Assembly: GCA_946186185.1 (NCBI GenBank)
Contig: CAMHMJ010000005.1
Span: 62,001 to 126,000 of the forward strand
Direction of reading: 5' to 3'
DNA: 64,000 nt
Source: an uncultured Treponema sp.
Lineage (GTDB): Bacteria; Spirochaetota; Spirochaetia; Treponematales; Treponemataceae
Shown: positions 43,636-51,798 of the stretch, piece after piece
Position numbering within the stretch: the first letter of the stretch is position 1
Layout of the letters: every line of letters begins with the position of its first letter
Translations under genes and position numbers: made by a program
Notes under the pieces: model-generated
What the model was told of the DNA's origin: nothing
What the model saw: the letters and a program-made list of their open reading frames with translations, nothing else
Database searches by the model: none

Positions 43636-44622
43636 ATGAAAATTTCAAAAGGAAAAATTATTGCAGCCCTTTTTGTAGTTTACCTTATCGTAATTGGAAT
43701 TAAGGTAGTCGGCAAAAGAAAGGAAAGTAATGCACAGATTTTAAAGGATGTTACTGTTGTTCAGAACGGTAAACTTGAATCAGAAAATGACGGAAAGCTT
43801 GTTCTTGTAAGCGGAAAACTCGAGGTTGAAAATTTCCTTCAGCTTCCTGAACTTACAAATCCTATTGCAACCTTTAAGGTTGAGCGTTCTGTAAAAGAAT
43901 ATACAAAAACAACTGATGAAAAGGGTGAAAATCACTACGACTGGGAAGACAGAACTGCACCAAAGGCATATCCTTCAAACCTTCTTGATACCCTCGTAAC
44001 AGAAACTGTTACAGTTCCTGTAAAGCTCGGTGATTTTACAATCGACAAAACCGGTGTTTCAAAGCTTAAGGCCCGGGACAACTTTCTGAACTTTGATATT
44101 CCTTCAATTCAGGGACTTGAATTTGACGGCTTAAGATACACAAACCCGGCCCACAAGGATAACGAGTATGTAGGGGATGTTGCTCTTGATTACCGCTACT
44201 ACAATCTTGAAAAATATCCTGAGGTTTCAATTCTTGCTCGCCAGAGCGGTTCTACATTTGTTCCGTATGTAATGGACAAAAATGAAATCTATGAAGTATG
44301 GACTGAAAAAGTTGATTCTGTCAGTGCTTTGAACAAAAAACTTCAGGAACAGGTTGAATCAGACAAGAAGAGCCGAATCATTTTCATCGTAATCTTTGTT
44401 GCCTTTGTAGCACTTTTGACTTTGAGCTCAAAAAAAGGCGGCAAGGCAAAGACTGGAACAGATGAAGCAGGCGTTACCGTAGACCCAAAAGCTGAAGAAA
44501 CACCGGCTTCAAAAATGGCTGTTTCAGAGGAAGCTGAAGCAACTGCCGGCGCCAACGAAGAACCGGAAGAAGCAGATTCCACTTTCGCCGATGACGACGA
44601 TTCCGACGACATTTCCCTTTAG
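43636..44622 (+). CDS. TMEM43-like membrane protein
   Basis: The 328-residue protein has an N-terminal membrane helix (about 8-23). A large soluble domain follows with KLVLVSGKLEVENFLQ and VERSVKEYT, plus a WED triplet, the pattern of the TMEM43/LUMA family. A second helix lies at about 248-264, and the tail of about 60 residues is Glu/Ala/Asp-rich and very acidic. TMEM43 is best known from animals, with bacterial members of unknown role. GAGAGGAATAAA precedes the ATG. The gene stands alone, divergent from the sugar operon. Membrane-stress or contact-site functions have been proposed for the family; nothing in the context decides. Confidence 0.7.
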   Translation: MKISKGKIIAALFVVYLIVIGIKVVGKRKESNAQILKDVTVVQNGKLESENDGKLVLVSGKLEVENFLQLPELTNPIATFKVERSVKEYTKTTDEKGENHYDWEDRTAPKAYPSNLLDTLVTETVTVPVKLGDFTIDKTGVSKLKARDNFLNFDIPSIQGLEFDGLRYTNPAHKDNEYVGDVALDYRYYNLEKYPEVSILARQSGSTFVPYVMDKNEIYEVWTEKVDSVSALNKKLQEQVESDKKSRIIFIVIFVAFVALLTLSSKKGGKAKTGTDEAGVTVDPKAEETPASKMAVSEEAEATAGANEEPEEADSTFADDDDSDDISL

Positions 44623-44723
44623 ACAGTAGGGTGAGTAAGTGTAAAAAAATGGCGGGGCGACCGATAGACAATTTTTATTATTAAACTTTAATGGCAGTAA
44701 GTTTAAGCTGGTAAAGATCAATT

Positions 44724-44900
44724 AAAAATTGGCGTAAGCGGGGTTCCTGTTTTGAAGTCGCGACAAAGCGAAGCAAATGACAATGCTTGCATTGGCACTT
44801 GTGAAGCGACTCGTGACTGCCCTTTGGGCAAAACATTCAGCCACCGCGAAGCGGTACTGCCGTTTTTTCAAACAGGGTTCCCGCTGAGAGCCAATTTTTT
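44724..44900 (+). repeat. Palindromic element, copy 2 (expanded)
   Basis: It has the same ends and centre as copy 1: AAAAATTGGCGTAAGCGGGG at the left, the ACCGCGAAGCGGT central hairpin, and CCCGCTGAGAGCCAATTTTT at the right. A 74-base insertion (44757-44830) interrupts the left arm and brings its own hairpins: AGTCGC...GCGACT, and CAATGC-TT-GCATTG in its middle. Without the insertion the copy is 103 bases, matching copies 1 and 4. Weak outer arms AAGTTTAA (44699-44706) and TTAAACTT (44914-44921) flank it. The 471-base gap that holds it contains otherwise only the rimP promoter and leader. Confidence 0.9.
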
Positions 44901-44977
44901 TTATTTGAACTATTTAAACTTGAATTTAGAACAATTAATAAGTTTAATAATGTATAATTTGCTAAGAACTCGCCCGG

Positions 44978-45006
44978 TTGACACAATTTTCAAAATCTTC
45001 TATATT
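44978..45006 (+). promoter_or_regulatory. Promoter of the rimP-nusA-infB operon
   Basis: A perfect TTGACA, 17-base spacer and TATATT. It is the best sigma-70-type promoter in the window, about 90 bases before the rimP start. Confidence 0.8.
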
Positions 45007-45039
45007 TGTGTTGTACATTTTAATTAATCTTTTAAGATG

Positions 45040-45065
45040 GACTCGCTTCTGGCGGGTCTTTTTTA
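45040..45065 (+). terminator. Leader terminator/attenuator before rimP
   Basis: GACTCGC (45040-45046) pairs with GCGGGTC (45052-45058) around a five-base loop, followed by a T-rich run. It lies between the operon promoter and rimP, so transcripts can end about 50 bases after initiation unless polymerase reads through. Confidence 0.7.
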
Positions 45066-45094
45066 TTGCAGATTTTAAATTAATGAGGTTCAAT

Positions 45095-45556
45095 TTGGAT
45101 TATATTCCTTTTACTTCGATGCAGTTTTATTCAGACTGCGAACCGCTGGTAACAGCTTTGGGCTACTATCTTGTAGAACTCAAGGTTTCCCGTTCCGGCG
45201 GAAAAACCGTAAAAATTAATGCGGTAATCGCTTCAAAGGATCCGAAGGTTGATATCGGTGTTGATGACTGTGCAAAGGTTCATCACGCTCTTCTTCCTCG
45301 TCTTGAAGCAATTTTGGGTACGGAAGATACCTACATGGAGCTTACCAGTCCTGGTATGGAGCGTAATATAAAAAATGCAGCAGAATTTGCATTTTTTACA
45401 GGCCGGGAATTGAGAGTCTGGGACAAAACTGTTAATGACTGGGTAGGCGGAGTCATCTCTTCTTCAGATGAAAAATCTGTAACATTAGAAAAGGACGGAA
45501 ATCTTACTTCCGTTCTTTATGAAAATATAGCAAAAGCAAAATTCATACATTTGTAA
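45095..45556 (+). CDS. rimP: RimP, ribosome maturation factor
   Basis: Assists assembly of the 30S subunit. The 153-residue protein has an N-terminal domain with LGYYLVELKVSRSGG. The DDCAKVHHALLPRLE segment (normally D-D-C-x-x-(V/L)-(S/H)) and the LTSPGMERNIKNAAEF signature follow. A C-terminal SH3-like barrel completes it. I chose a TTG start because GAGG lies five to eight bases upstream. The ATG twelve bases earlier has no ribosome binding site and would use that GAGG as codons. The order rimP-nusA-infB-rbfA-truB is the classical one. Confidence 0.9.
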   Translation: MDYIPFTSMQFYSDCEPLVTALGYYLVELKVSRSGGKTVKINAVIASKDPKVDIGVDDCAKVHHALLPRLEAILGTEDTYMELTSPGMERNIKNAAEFAFFTGRELRVWDKTVNDWVGGVISSSDEKSVTLEKDGNLTSVLYENIAKAKFIHL

Positions 45557-45582
45557 TGTAATTTATTCAAGGGGCGTATAAA

Positions 45583-47088
45583 ATGGCAAAAAGCAAGAAA
45601 GAACCGGAACCGGGTATGGCAGAGCTCATCAGAGCTTTGATTCAGGAAAAAGGTTATTCAGAAGAATCTGTAAAGCAGACTTTGGAGAATGCTCTTAAGG
45701 CTGCATACAAGCGTACTTACGGAACCAGTGATAATGCTATCGTAAAATTTGCAGACGATATGTCTGATGTTTCAATTTACTCAAGAAAAACTGTAGTTGA
45801 CGGTGTTTATGACCCTGTAACAGAAATTGAACTTGAAGACGCCAGAAAACTTTCAGACGAAGTTGAAATCGGTGACGAAATCGATATTCGCGAAGATCCA
45901 AAAACTTTTGACCGTTCGGCTGTTTCAACCGGAAAGCAGACTGCTCACCAGGGCTTGAACGAAACTTTGCGTGATTCTCTTTACAATCAGTACAAAGACA
46001 AAGTTGGTGAAATGATCAACGGTTACTACCAGCGGGAAAAGAACGGAAATATCTACATCAATCTTGGAAACGAAGGCCGTCTTGAAGGCGTTCTTCCGAC
46101 AAAATATCAGTCTCCACGGGAAAGCTACGAAATGGGCGACCGCATCAAGGCCATCATCACTGAGCTTAAAAAGACTAACTCTGGACTTCAGATTGTTCTT
46201 TCAAGAAGCGATCCTCGTCTTGTAGAAATTGCTATGGAAATGGAAGTTCCGGAAATCGATGAAGGAACCGTAAAAATCGAAAAGTGCGTACGCGATGCCG
46301 GTTACAGAACAAAGATGGCCGTTTCAACAACCCGCGAAGAAATTGACCCGGTTGGAGCATGTGTAGGAAAGAACGGTCTTCGTATTCAGAACGTAATCCG
46401 CGAGCTTCTTGGTGAAAAAATCGATGTTCTACGCTATGATCCGGATCCGACAATTTTCATCCAGAACGCATTGAGCCCTGCAAAGGTAAGCCGCGTAATC
46501 ATCATGGATGCAGAAAAGAAACAGGCTCTTGCAATCGTTGATGATGACCAGTTCAGCCTCGCAATCGGTAAGTCAGGCCAGAATGTTCGACTTGCAAACC
46601 GCCTTTGTGACTGGAACATCGATGTAAAAACTGAAGAGCAGTGCGAAGGAATGGATCTTTCAAGCAAGGCAACAACAGTTGCTGCACGAAGCCTCTTCAA
46701 TGATGAAGTTGTTGAAGAAGAAAACGACGAAATTTACACAATTTCAGAGCTTCCTGGAATCAAGGCAAATGTTGCAGAAGCAATCAAGAACGCAGGTCTT
46801 GACGACATCGTTCAGTTCCTTGATTCATACGAGGGACTTGAAATTGAGGGCGTAACAAAAGAAGAATTGAGCGAAGTATACGATCTTATTAAAGAAAATG
46901 TTGAAATCGTAGAAGAAGAGGGTGAAGAAGCTGCTGCTCCGGCTTCTGAAGAAGAACAGACTGCTCCTGAAACAGAAGAAGAGGAAGAAGGTTATCGTTG
47001 TCCTAACTGTGGAGAGCCAATTACAATCGATATGACACAGTGTCCTAAGTGTGGTACCGAATTCGAATTTACCGAGGACGAGGAATAG
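45583..47088 (+). CDS. nusA: NusA, transcription factor with C-terminal zinc ribbon
   Basis: Binds RNA polymerase and controls pausing, termination and antitermination. The order is an N-terminal polymerase-binding domain (1-130), then S1 (about 130-200, with YYQREKNGNIYINLGNEGR). Two KH domains (about 225-350) contain VGACVGKNGLRIQN and AIGKSGQNVRLA. A helix-hairpin-helix region follows (ISELPGIKANVAEAI). After an acidic linker (about 435-470) comes a small zinc-ribbon-like end with Cys473, 476, 487 and 490 (CPNCG and CPKCG). Most NusA proteins stop before such a module. At 501 residues the length is otherwise normal. Confidence 0.96.
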   Translation: MAKSKKEPEPGMAELIRALIQEKGYSEESVKQTLENALKAAYKRTYGTSDNAIVKFADDMSDVSIYSRKTVVDGVYDPVTEIELEDARKLSDEVEIGDEIDIREDPKTFDRSAVSTGKQTAHQGLNETLRDSLYNQYKDKVGEMINGYYQREKNGNIYINLGNEGRLEGVLPTKYQSPRESYEMGDRIKAIITELKKTNSGLQIVLSRSDPRLVEIAMEMEVPEIDEGTVKIEKCVRDAGYRTKMAVSTTREEIDPVGACVGKNGLRIQNVIRELLGEKIDVLRYDPDPTIFIQNALSPAKVSRVIIMDAEKKQALAIVDDDQFSLAIGKSGQNVRLANRLCDWNIDVKTEEQCEGMDLSSKATTVAARSLFNDEVVEEENDEIYTISELPGIKANVAEAIKNAGLDDIVQFLDSYEGLEIEGVTKEELSEVYDLIKENVEIVEEEGEEAAAPASEEEQTAPETEEEEEGYRCPNCGEPITIDMTQCPKCGTEFEFTEDEE

Positions 47089-47096
47089 GGTATTTT

Positions 47097-49997
47097 ATGG
47101 GTGAAGAGTCAGAGAAAAAACCAGAATTTGTTGTACATAAAAAACAGCCGGAGCAGGTAAAAGAAGGTTCTGCTTCTGCTGCACAGAATTCAAATCAGGC
47201 AGGAAAAAAGAAGGTTCTTGTTGTAAAAAAACGACCTCAGGGTGCAGGTACAGCTCCTTCAGGACAGAATGCTTCTGCTTCCGGTCAGGGTGCATCTCAG
47301 TCTTCTCAAAATTCTGGAGCAAAGGCTGGACAGCCTAAAAAGGATGTCCGCATTGTCGTAAAAAAGAGCGACAAGGCTTCAGATTCTCAGGACGTAGAGA
47401 AAAAAGCAGCTCCAGAAGGTGTAAAGCCGGCTGGGGAAAGACCGTCAGAGCGTCCTGCTTCTGATGCTGGTCAGAGAAATCAGAATCATCAGCAGAGAAA
47501 GCCGATGGAGCTGAATATGGCACGCCCGAATGTAAAGGCCGGTAATCTTTCAAATGATTACAATAAGCGCGGTCAGGGCGGCTACAATAACTATGGTAAC
47601 AACGGCTATCGTGGAGGCCAGGGTGGCCAGGGCGGTCGTGGTCCTAACAACCGCGGCGGTTCAGGCTTTACCGGTGCACAGGCCCGCCAGAGTTACCAGA
47701 ACCGTGAGCGTGACGGTCAGGGACAGAACGGCCGCGGCCAGGGCGGCTGGCAGAACCGAAACGGTCAGGGACAGAACGGCTCATGGCAGAACAGAAACGG
47801 CCAGGGCGGTCAGAACCGCGGCGGCCAGGGCGGCTTCAGAGCCGGCGGTCAGGGCGGATTCCGTCCGGGTTCAGGTGCCGGTTCTGTAGGTTCAGTTCCA
47901 CCGATGATGCAGCAGGGACGCGCTCCTGCTAAAAAGGCATTTAAAGGCAAAAAACAGGTATATAATAGAAAAGACGAAGAGCAGTACGATGATACACTCT
48001 TTGAAACCAAGAAGAAGGTTGAAACTCCGGTAAGTGCAGTTCCAAAATCGATTGAGATTATGGAAACCATTTCCGTTTCAGATCTGGCTAAGAAGATGAA
48101 CCTTAAGGCTTCTGAAATCATCGGAAAGCTTTTCTCAAGCTACGGTCAGATGGTTACAATCAATCAGTCCATCGACCACGAAACAGCCGAGCTTCTTGCA
48201 AGCGAATATAACTGTGAAGTAAAACTTGTTTCTCTTTATGACGAAACCGTTATCGAAAGCGACGCAGACGTTGAAGAAAAAATGTTCCCGCGACCTCCGA
48301 TTGTTACGGTTATGGGACACGTTGACCACGGTAAGACAAAGACCCTCGACGCTATCCGAAACAGCCATGTTGCTGAAGGTGAAGCCGGCGGTATTACCCA
48401 GTCTATCGGTGCTTATTCCGTTAAGACAGAAAAGGGTGTAATTACCTTCCTTGATACTCCGGGTCACGAAGCATTTACAATGATGCGTGCCCGTGGTGCT
48501 CAGGTTACAGATATCGTAGTTCTGGTTGTTGCTGCAGACGACGGTGTAATGCCTCAGACTCTTGAAGCTATCAGCCACGCAAAGGACGCAAAGGTTCCTA
48601 TCATCGTTGCTGTAAACAAAATCGATAAACCGGAAGCAAATCCGGACCGCGTAAAAACTCAGCTTTCTGAGCACGGTCTTACTCCGGAAGAATGGGGTGG
48701 AGACACTCAGTATGTTTCAATCTCTGCAAAACAGAGAATCGGTATCGATGATCTTCTTGATGCAATCCTTCTTCAGGCAGAAATGCTTGAACTTAAGGCT
48801 ACATATGACTGCCGTGCAGAAGGTAAGATTCTTGAAAGCCGAATCGACCAGGGACGCGGTGTAGTTTCTTCCGTTGTAATCCAGCGCGGAACCCTTCATC
48901 AGGGAGACCCGTTTGTTGCAGGAATTTATTCCGGTCGTGTCCGGGCAATGTTCGACGACCGCGGACGCCGAATTCAGGAAGCAGGTCCTTCAATTCCGGT
49001 TGAAGTTCTTGGTATGGAAGAAATGCCGAATGCAGGAGATCCTTTCCAGGTAACTGAGGATGATAAGGAAGCCCGCGCAATTTCTACAAAACGTCAGGAA
49101 TTGAAGCGATACGAAGCTGCCAAGGCTGTTAAGAAGACAACTCTTGAAACTCTCTTCTCTGATATCGAATCTCATGAGGTTCAGGAACTTAAGGTTATCA
49201 TCAAGGCCGATCTTCAGGGATCTGCAGAAGCCCTCAAGACTTCACTTGAAAAGCTTTCTACAAAAGATATCCGCTTGAATGTAATTCATTCTTCTGCCGG
49301 TGCAATCAACGAATCTGATGTTACACTTGCTGCTGCTGACTCAAATGCAATCATCATCGGATTTAATGTTCGCCCGACTCCAAAGGCTAAGGCTCTTGCT
49401 GATACAGAAAAGGTTGATATCAGAAAGTACAATATCATCTATAAGTGTGTTGAAGAAATTCAGGCCGCTATGGAAGGTATGCTTCGTCCTGATACTAAAG
49501 AGCAGGTTATCGGTCAGATTGAAGTTCGTAATACATTCAAGGTTCCAAAAATCGGCGTAATTGCCGGATGTTATGTAACAGACGGTGTTGTAAAACGCAA
49601 TGCTATGGTAAACCTTGTTCGTGACGGAATCGTAAAATATACCGGAAAGATTTCTTCCCTCAAGCGATTCAAGGACGATGCTAAGGAAGTTCAGACAGGT
49701 TTTGAATGTGGTATCGGTCTTGAAAACTGGCAGGATATTCAGGTGGGCGACCATCTTGAAGTATTCGAGTACATCGAAGTTGCACGAAAACTTGGAGACG
49801 AACTCCGTGATGACCGTGCAGCAAACGAAAAGAAGGCTCAGGAAGCTCAGGCTAAGGCTATGGCTGAAGCAGAAGCAGAAAAGGCTCTGGAAGCTGAAGC
49901 TCTTGCTGAAGAAAAGGCAAAGGGAAAGGCAAAAAAAGCCGCTAAGCCAAAGAATCTTGGAACTCAGTATCCTGGAGATTCGGAGGGTGACGAGTAA
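47097..49997 (+). CDS. infB: Translation initiation factor IF-2 with RGG/QNRNGQG region
   Basis: GTPase that brings initiator tRNA to the ribosome. The 966-residue protein begins with a polar N-terminal region. Residues about 156-262 form a Gly/Gln/Asn/Arg repeat track (GGQGG, QNRNGQG, NRGG units) resembling RGG boxes. The IF2-N helical domain follows, then the G domain with GHVDHGKT (407-414), DTPGHEAF and NKIDKPEAN. Domains II, III and C2 are next, and an Ala/Lys/Glu tail ends in GDSEGDE. I use the ATG eight bases after nusA; an earlier in-frame start lies inside nusA. It overlaps rbfA by one base. Confidence 0.96.
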   Translation: MGEESEKKPEFVVHKKQPEQVKEGSASAAQNSNQAGKKKVLVVKKRPQGAGTAPSGQNASASGQGASQSSQNSGAKAGQPKKDVRIVVKKSDKASDSQDVEKKAAPEGVKPAGERPSERPASDAGQRNQNHQQRKPMELNMARPNVKAGNLSNDYNKRGQGGYNNYGNNGYRGGQGGQGGRGPNNRGGSGFTGAQARQSYQNRERDGQGQNGRGQGGWQNRNGQGQNGSWQNRNGQGGQNRGGQGGFRAGGQGGFRPGSGAGSVGSVPPMMQQGRAPAKKAFKGKKQVYNRKDEEQYDDTLFETKKKVETPVSAVPKSIEIMETISVSDLAKKMNLKASEIIGKLFSSYGQMVTINQSIDHETAELLASEYNCEVKLVSLYDETVIESDADVEEKMFPRPPIVTVMGHVDHGKTKTLDAIRNSHVAEGEAGGITQSIGAYSVKTEKGVITFLDTPGHEAFTMMRARGAQVTDIVVLVVAADDGVMPQTLEAISHAKDAKVPIIVAVNKIDKPEANPDRVKTQLSEHGLTPEEWGGDTQYVSISAKQRIGIDDLLDAILLQAEMLELKATYDCRAEGKILESRIDQGRGVVSSVVIQRGTLHQGDPFVAGIYSGRVRAMFDDRGRRIQEAGPSIPVEVLGMEEMPNAGDPFQVTEDDKEARAISTKRQELKRYEAAKAVKKTTLETLFSDIESHEVQELKVIIKADLQGSAEALKTSLEKLSTKDIRLNVIHSSAGAINESDVTLAAADSNAIIIGFNVRPTPKAKALADTEKVDIRKYNIIYKCVEEIQAAMEGMLRPDTKEQVIGQIEVRNTFKVPKIGVIAGCYVTDGVVKRNAMVNLVRDGIVKYTGKISSLKRFKDDAKEVQTGFECGIGLENWQDIQVGDHLEVFEYIEVARKLGDELRDDRAANEKKAQEAQAKAMAEAEAEKALEAEALAEEKAKGKAKKAAKPKNLGTQYPGDSEGDE

Positions 49998-50416
49998 TGG
50001 GTCTTTACAGAATAGAGCGGTTGAATGTGCAGCTGCGGGATGAAATCTCAAAGCTGCTCCTTCACGGAGATATAAAGGATCCCCGGGTTTCAAACTTTCT
50101 TTCTATTAACAGAGTGGAAGTAACCCAGGATTTATCCTATGCAAAGGTTTTTGTTTCAACATTCCTTTCCGATGCTCAGCTGGAAAAGGGTGTTGAAGGC
50201 TTGAACAGTGCTGCGGGCTTTATTCAGACTCAGATTGCTTCAAAGATGCGAATCCGACAGTTCCCTCGTCTTACTTTTGTTGTAGATTCTGCAATGAAAG
50301 ACGGTTTCAAAATGGTAAAAAAGCTTAATGAGCTTGAAGAAGAAACCAAGGCCTGGGAAGCTGAACATCCGGAAATGATGGATGAAGAGGATTCTGAAAA
50401 AGCTGACAAAAAATAG
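49997..50416 (+). CDS. rbfA: RbfA, 30S ribosome-binding factor
   Basis: Binds the 30S subunit during late assembly and cold adaptation. The KH-like fold is recognisable by RIERLNVQLRDEISKLLLHG at the start. The segments DPRVSNFLSINRVEVTQDLS and AKVFVSTF and the Arg-Pro-Arg-Leu-like RIRQFPRLTF follow. The 139-residue length is typical. An acidic tail (MDEEDSEKADKK) is extra. The ATG shares a base with the infB stop. Confidence 0.93.
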   Translation: MGLYRIERLNVQLRDEISKLLLHGDIKDPRVSNFLSINRVEVTQDLSYAKVFVSTFLSDAQLEKGVEGLNSAAGFIQTQIASKMRIRQFPRLTFVVDSAMKDGFKMVKKLNELEEETKAWEAEHPEMMDEEDSEKADKK

Positions 50417-50429
50417 CAGTAAAAAGCCA

Positions 50430-51599
50430 ATGCAGGAAAATAATTCGAATATAAATCCGAATAATATCGTGCTTTTTTCTAAACAGGCGGGGAAAACAAG
50501 TTTTTCCTCCCTGTTTACGATTAAAAAAGCCTTTTCAACAACTAAGGTTGGTCACACAGGCACCCTCGACAGTTTTGCCGAGGGCCTTTTAGTTGTCTGT
50601 GTCGGAAACCTTACCCGACTTGCCGGGAAAATCACTGAATTTGACAAATCCTACAAGGCTGTTCTTCTTTTTGGCGAGGAAACTGATACCCTTGAGTGTA
50701 CCGGTTCCGTAATAAAAACATCTCCCTGTCCAACGGAAGAGGCCCTTCGCGCTTCAGTGCAGAAATTTACTTCCACTTACATGCAGAAGCCTCCTCTTTT
50801 CAGCGCCATTCACATTGACGGAAAGAGGGCAAGCGACGTTGCAAGAAAGACTTCCGGAAAAAATGCTGCCGGAAACACATCTGGCGAAGCTGCTGGAAAA
50901 TCAGTTTTACTTGAAACTGAAAAAAACGCTTCCGGTGCTGCCTGTCAACCTCCGCTGGAAATCCCATCCCGCAGTGTAACGGTTTTTTCTTCAGAAGTCG
51001 AAGAGCTTATGCTTGATTCAGAAGGCCTTGTTCGCGCCGCCCTGATCAATTTTCATGTTTCAAAGGGAACTTACATCCGTAGCCTTGCCCGGGACATTGC
51101 TGAAGACTGCGGTTCTGCCTGTCATCTGATTGCTCTCCGACGGACTCAGGTTGGTAACTTTGCCCTTGAAAATGCAGCCGGTTTTTCCCTTCTAAAGCCT
51201 TTTTCAATTCAGTATGGTTTTGAAAATGCAGAGCTGATGAAAAAGCTTGAAGAAGAAGAAAAGCTGCGGGCTTCTGAAAGGGAAGAAAATCAGGAAAAAA
51301 AGCGCCAGCCTTACATTCCTTCAGCGCAGGAGCTTTTGCTTCAGGAGGAAGTGCGTCAGAAATGCCGGCAAATGTCCCCTGAAATTGCCCAAGAGTGCGG
51401 TTTTGACCTTCTTACCCTCAAAAAAGAAAGCGAAGACTGGTTTTCCCACGGCGGAAAGCTTTCAAGCAAAATGTTCACTGTTTCCCCATTTACCCTTGAA
51501 AAAAATGTTGCCGCCGTATTTTCTGAAAATCTTGAATTTAAGGGCCTGTTACAGAAGGACGAAAACGGCTACTTCAAATACAGCCTGGTAATAAACTGA
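50430..51599 (+). CDS. truB: TruB, tRNA pseudouridine-55 synthase (extended)
   Basis: Makes pseudouridine 55 in the T loop of tRNAs. The catalytic Asp47 is in KVGHTGTLDSFAEGLL. Conserved GKTSF, KPPLFSAIHIDGKRA, KGTYIRSLARDIAE and RRTQVGNFAL are present. I chose the ATG giving MQENNSNINPNNIVLFSK, 13 bases after rbfA. A longer start would overlap rbfA. At 389 residues it exceeds the usual ~300 because of a Ser/Gly/Ala/Lys-rich insertion after KRASDVARK (about 140-178). A long charged stretch (RASEREENQEKKRQ) also precedes the C-terminal PUA-like region. It is the last gene of the operon. Confidence 0.93.
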   Translation: MQENNSNINPNNIVLFSKQAGKTSFSSLFTIKKAFSTTKVGHTGTLDSFAEGLLVVCVGNLTRLAGKITEFDKSYKAVLLFGEETDTLECTGSVIKTSPCPTEEALRASVQKFTSTYMQKPPLFSAIHIDGKRASDVARKTSGKNAAGNTSGEAAGKSVLLETEKNASGAACQPPLEIPSRSVTVFSSEVEELMLDSEGLVRAALINFHVSKGTYIRSLARDIAEDCGSACHLIALRRTQVGNFALENAAGFSLLKPFSIQYGFENAELMKKLEEEEKLRASEREENQEKKRQPYIPSAQELLLQEEVRQKCRQMSPEIAQECGFDLLTLKKESEDWFSHGGKLSSKMFTVSPFTLEKNVAAVFSENLEFKGLLQKDENGYFKYSLVIN

Positions 51600-51646
51600 C
51601 CGTCACCGCACCGCCTGAAGAATATTTTTCCTTTTTTTATTTACTG

Positions 51647-51655
51647 TGGTATAAT
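51647..51655 (+). promoter_or_regulatory. Extended -10 promoter of udp
   Basis: TGGTATAAT, an extended -10 (TGnTATAAT) with no good -35. Transcription from it would run through the deleted copy of the palindromic element before reaching udp. Confidence 0.55.
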
Positions 51656-51688
51656 TAGACTAAAGTTTAAGGCTTGTAAATCCAGCTA

Positions 51689-51730
51689 AAAAATTGGCGT
51701 AAACAGGGTTCCCGCTGAGAGCCAATTTTT
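51689..51730 (+). repeat. Palindromic element, copy 3 (internally deleted)
   Basis: Only the ends remain: AAAAATTGGCGTAAACA joined to GGGTTCCCGCTGAGAGCCAATTTTT, 42 bases. The central hairpin and the 14-bp inner stem are gone. It is nested between perfect 11-base inverted arms, ATTAGACTAAA (51654-51664) and TTTAGTCTAAT (51756-51766), so the udp leader can fold into one long stem with the remnant at its tip. Confidence 0.85.
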
Positions 51731-51774
51731 TATCTAAAATTATAATTCTAAAAAATTTAGTCTAATATATATCC

Positions 51775-51798
51775 AAATTGGCGTAAGCGGAGGTTCTT
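51775..51798 (+). repeat. Palindromic element, left-end fragment carrying the udp RBS
   Basis: AAATTGGCGTAAGCGG followed by AGGTTCTT. This equals the left end of copy 1 up to GGTTCTT with one G-to-A change, and runs directly into the ATG of udp. The change creates CGGAGG (51788-51793), which is the ribosome binding site of udp. Confidence 0.82.

Noticed and set aside
44757..44830. The 74-nt insertion as a tRNA or small RNA gene
   Set aside because: It has no cloverleaf, no promoter and no terminator; it is explained better as a hairpin module within the repeat.
48135..48674. Minus-strand frame opposite infB
   Set aside because: It is antisense to the conserved GTPase domain, has no ribosome binding site and a composition that mirrors infB codon use.
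50382..50429. Upstream start for truB inside rbfA
   Set aside because: It would add 16 Lys-rich residues overlapping rbfA, while the ATG at 50430 fits the usual TruB N-terminus.
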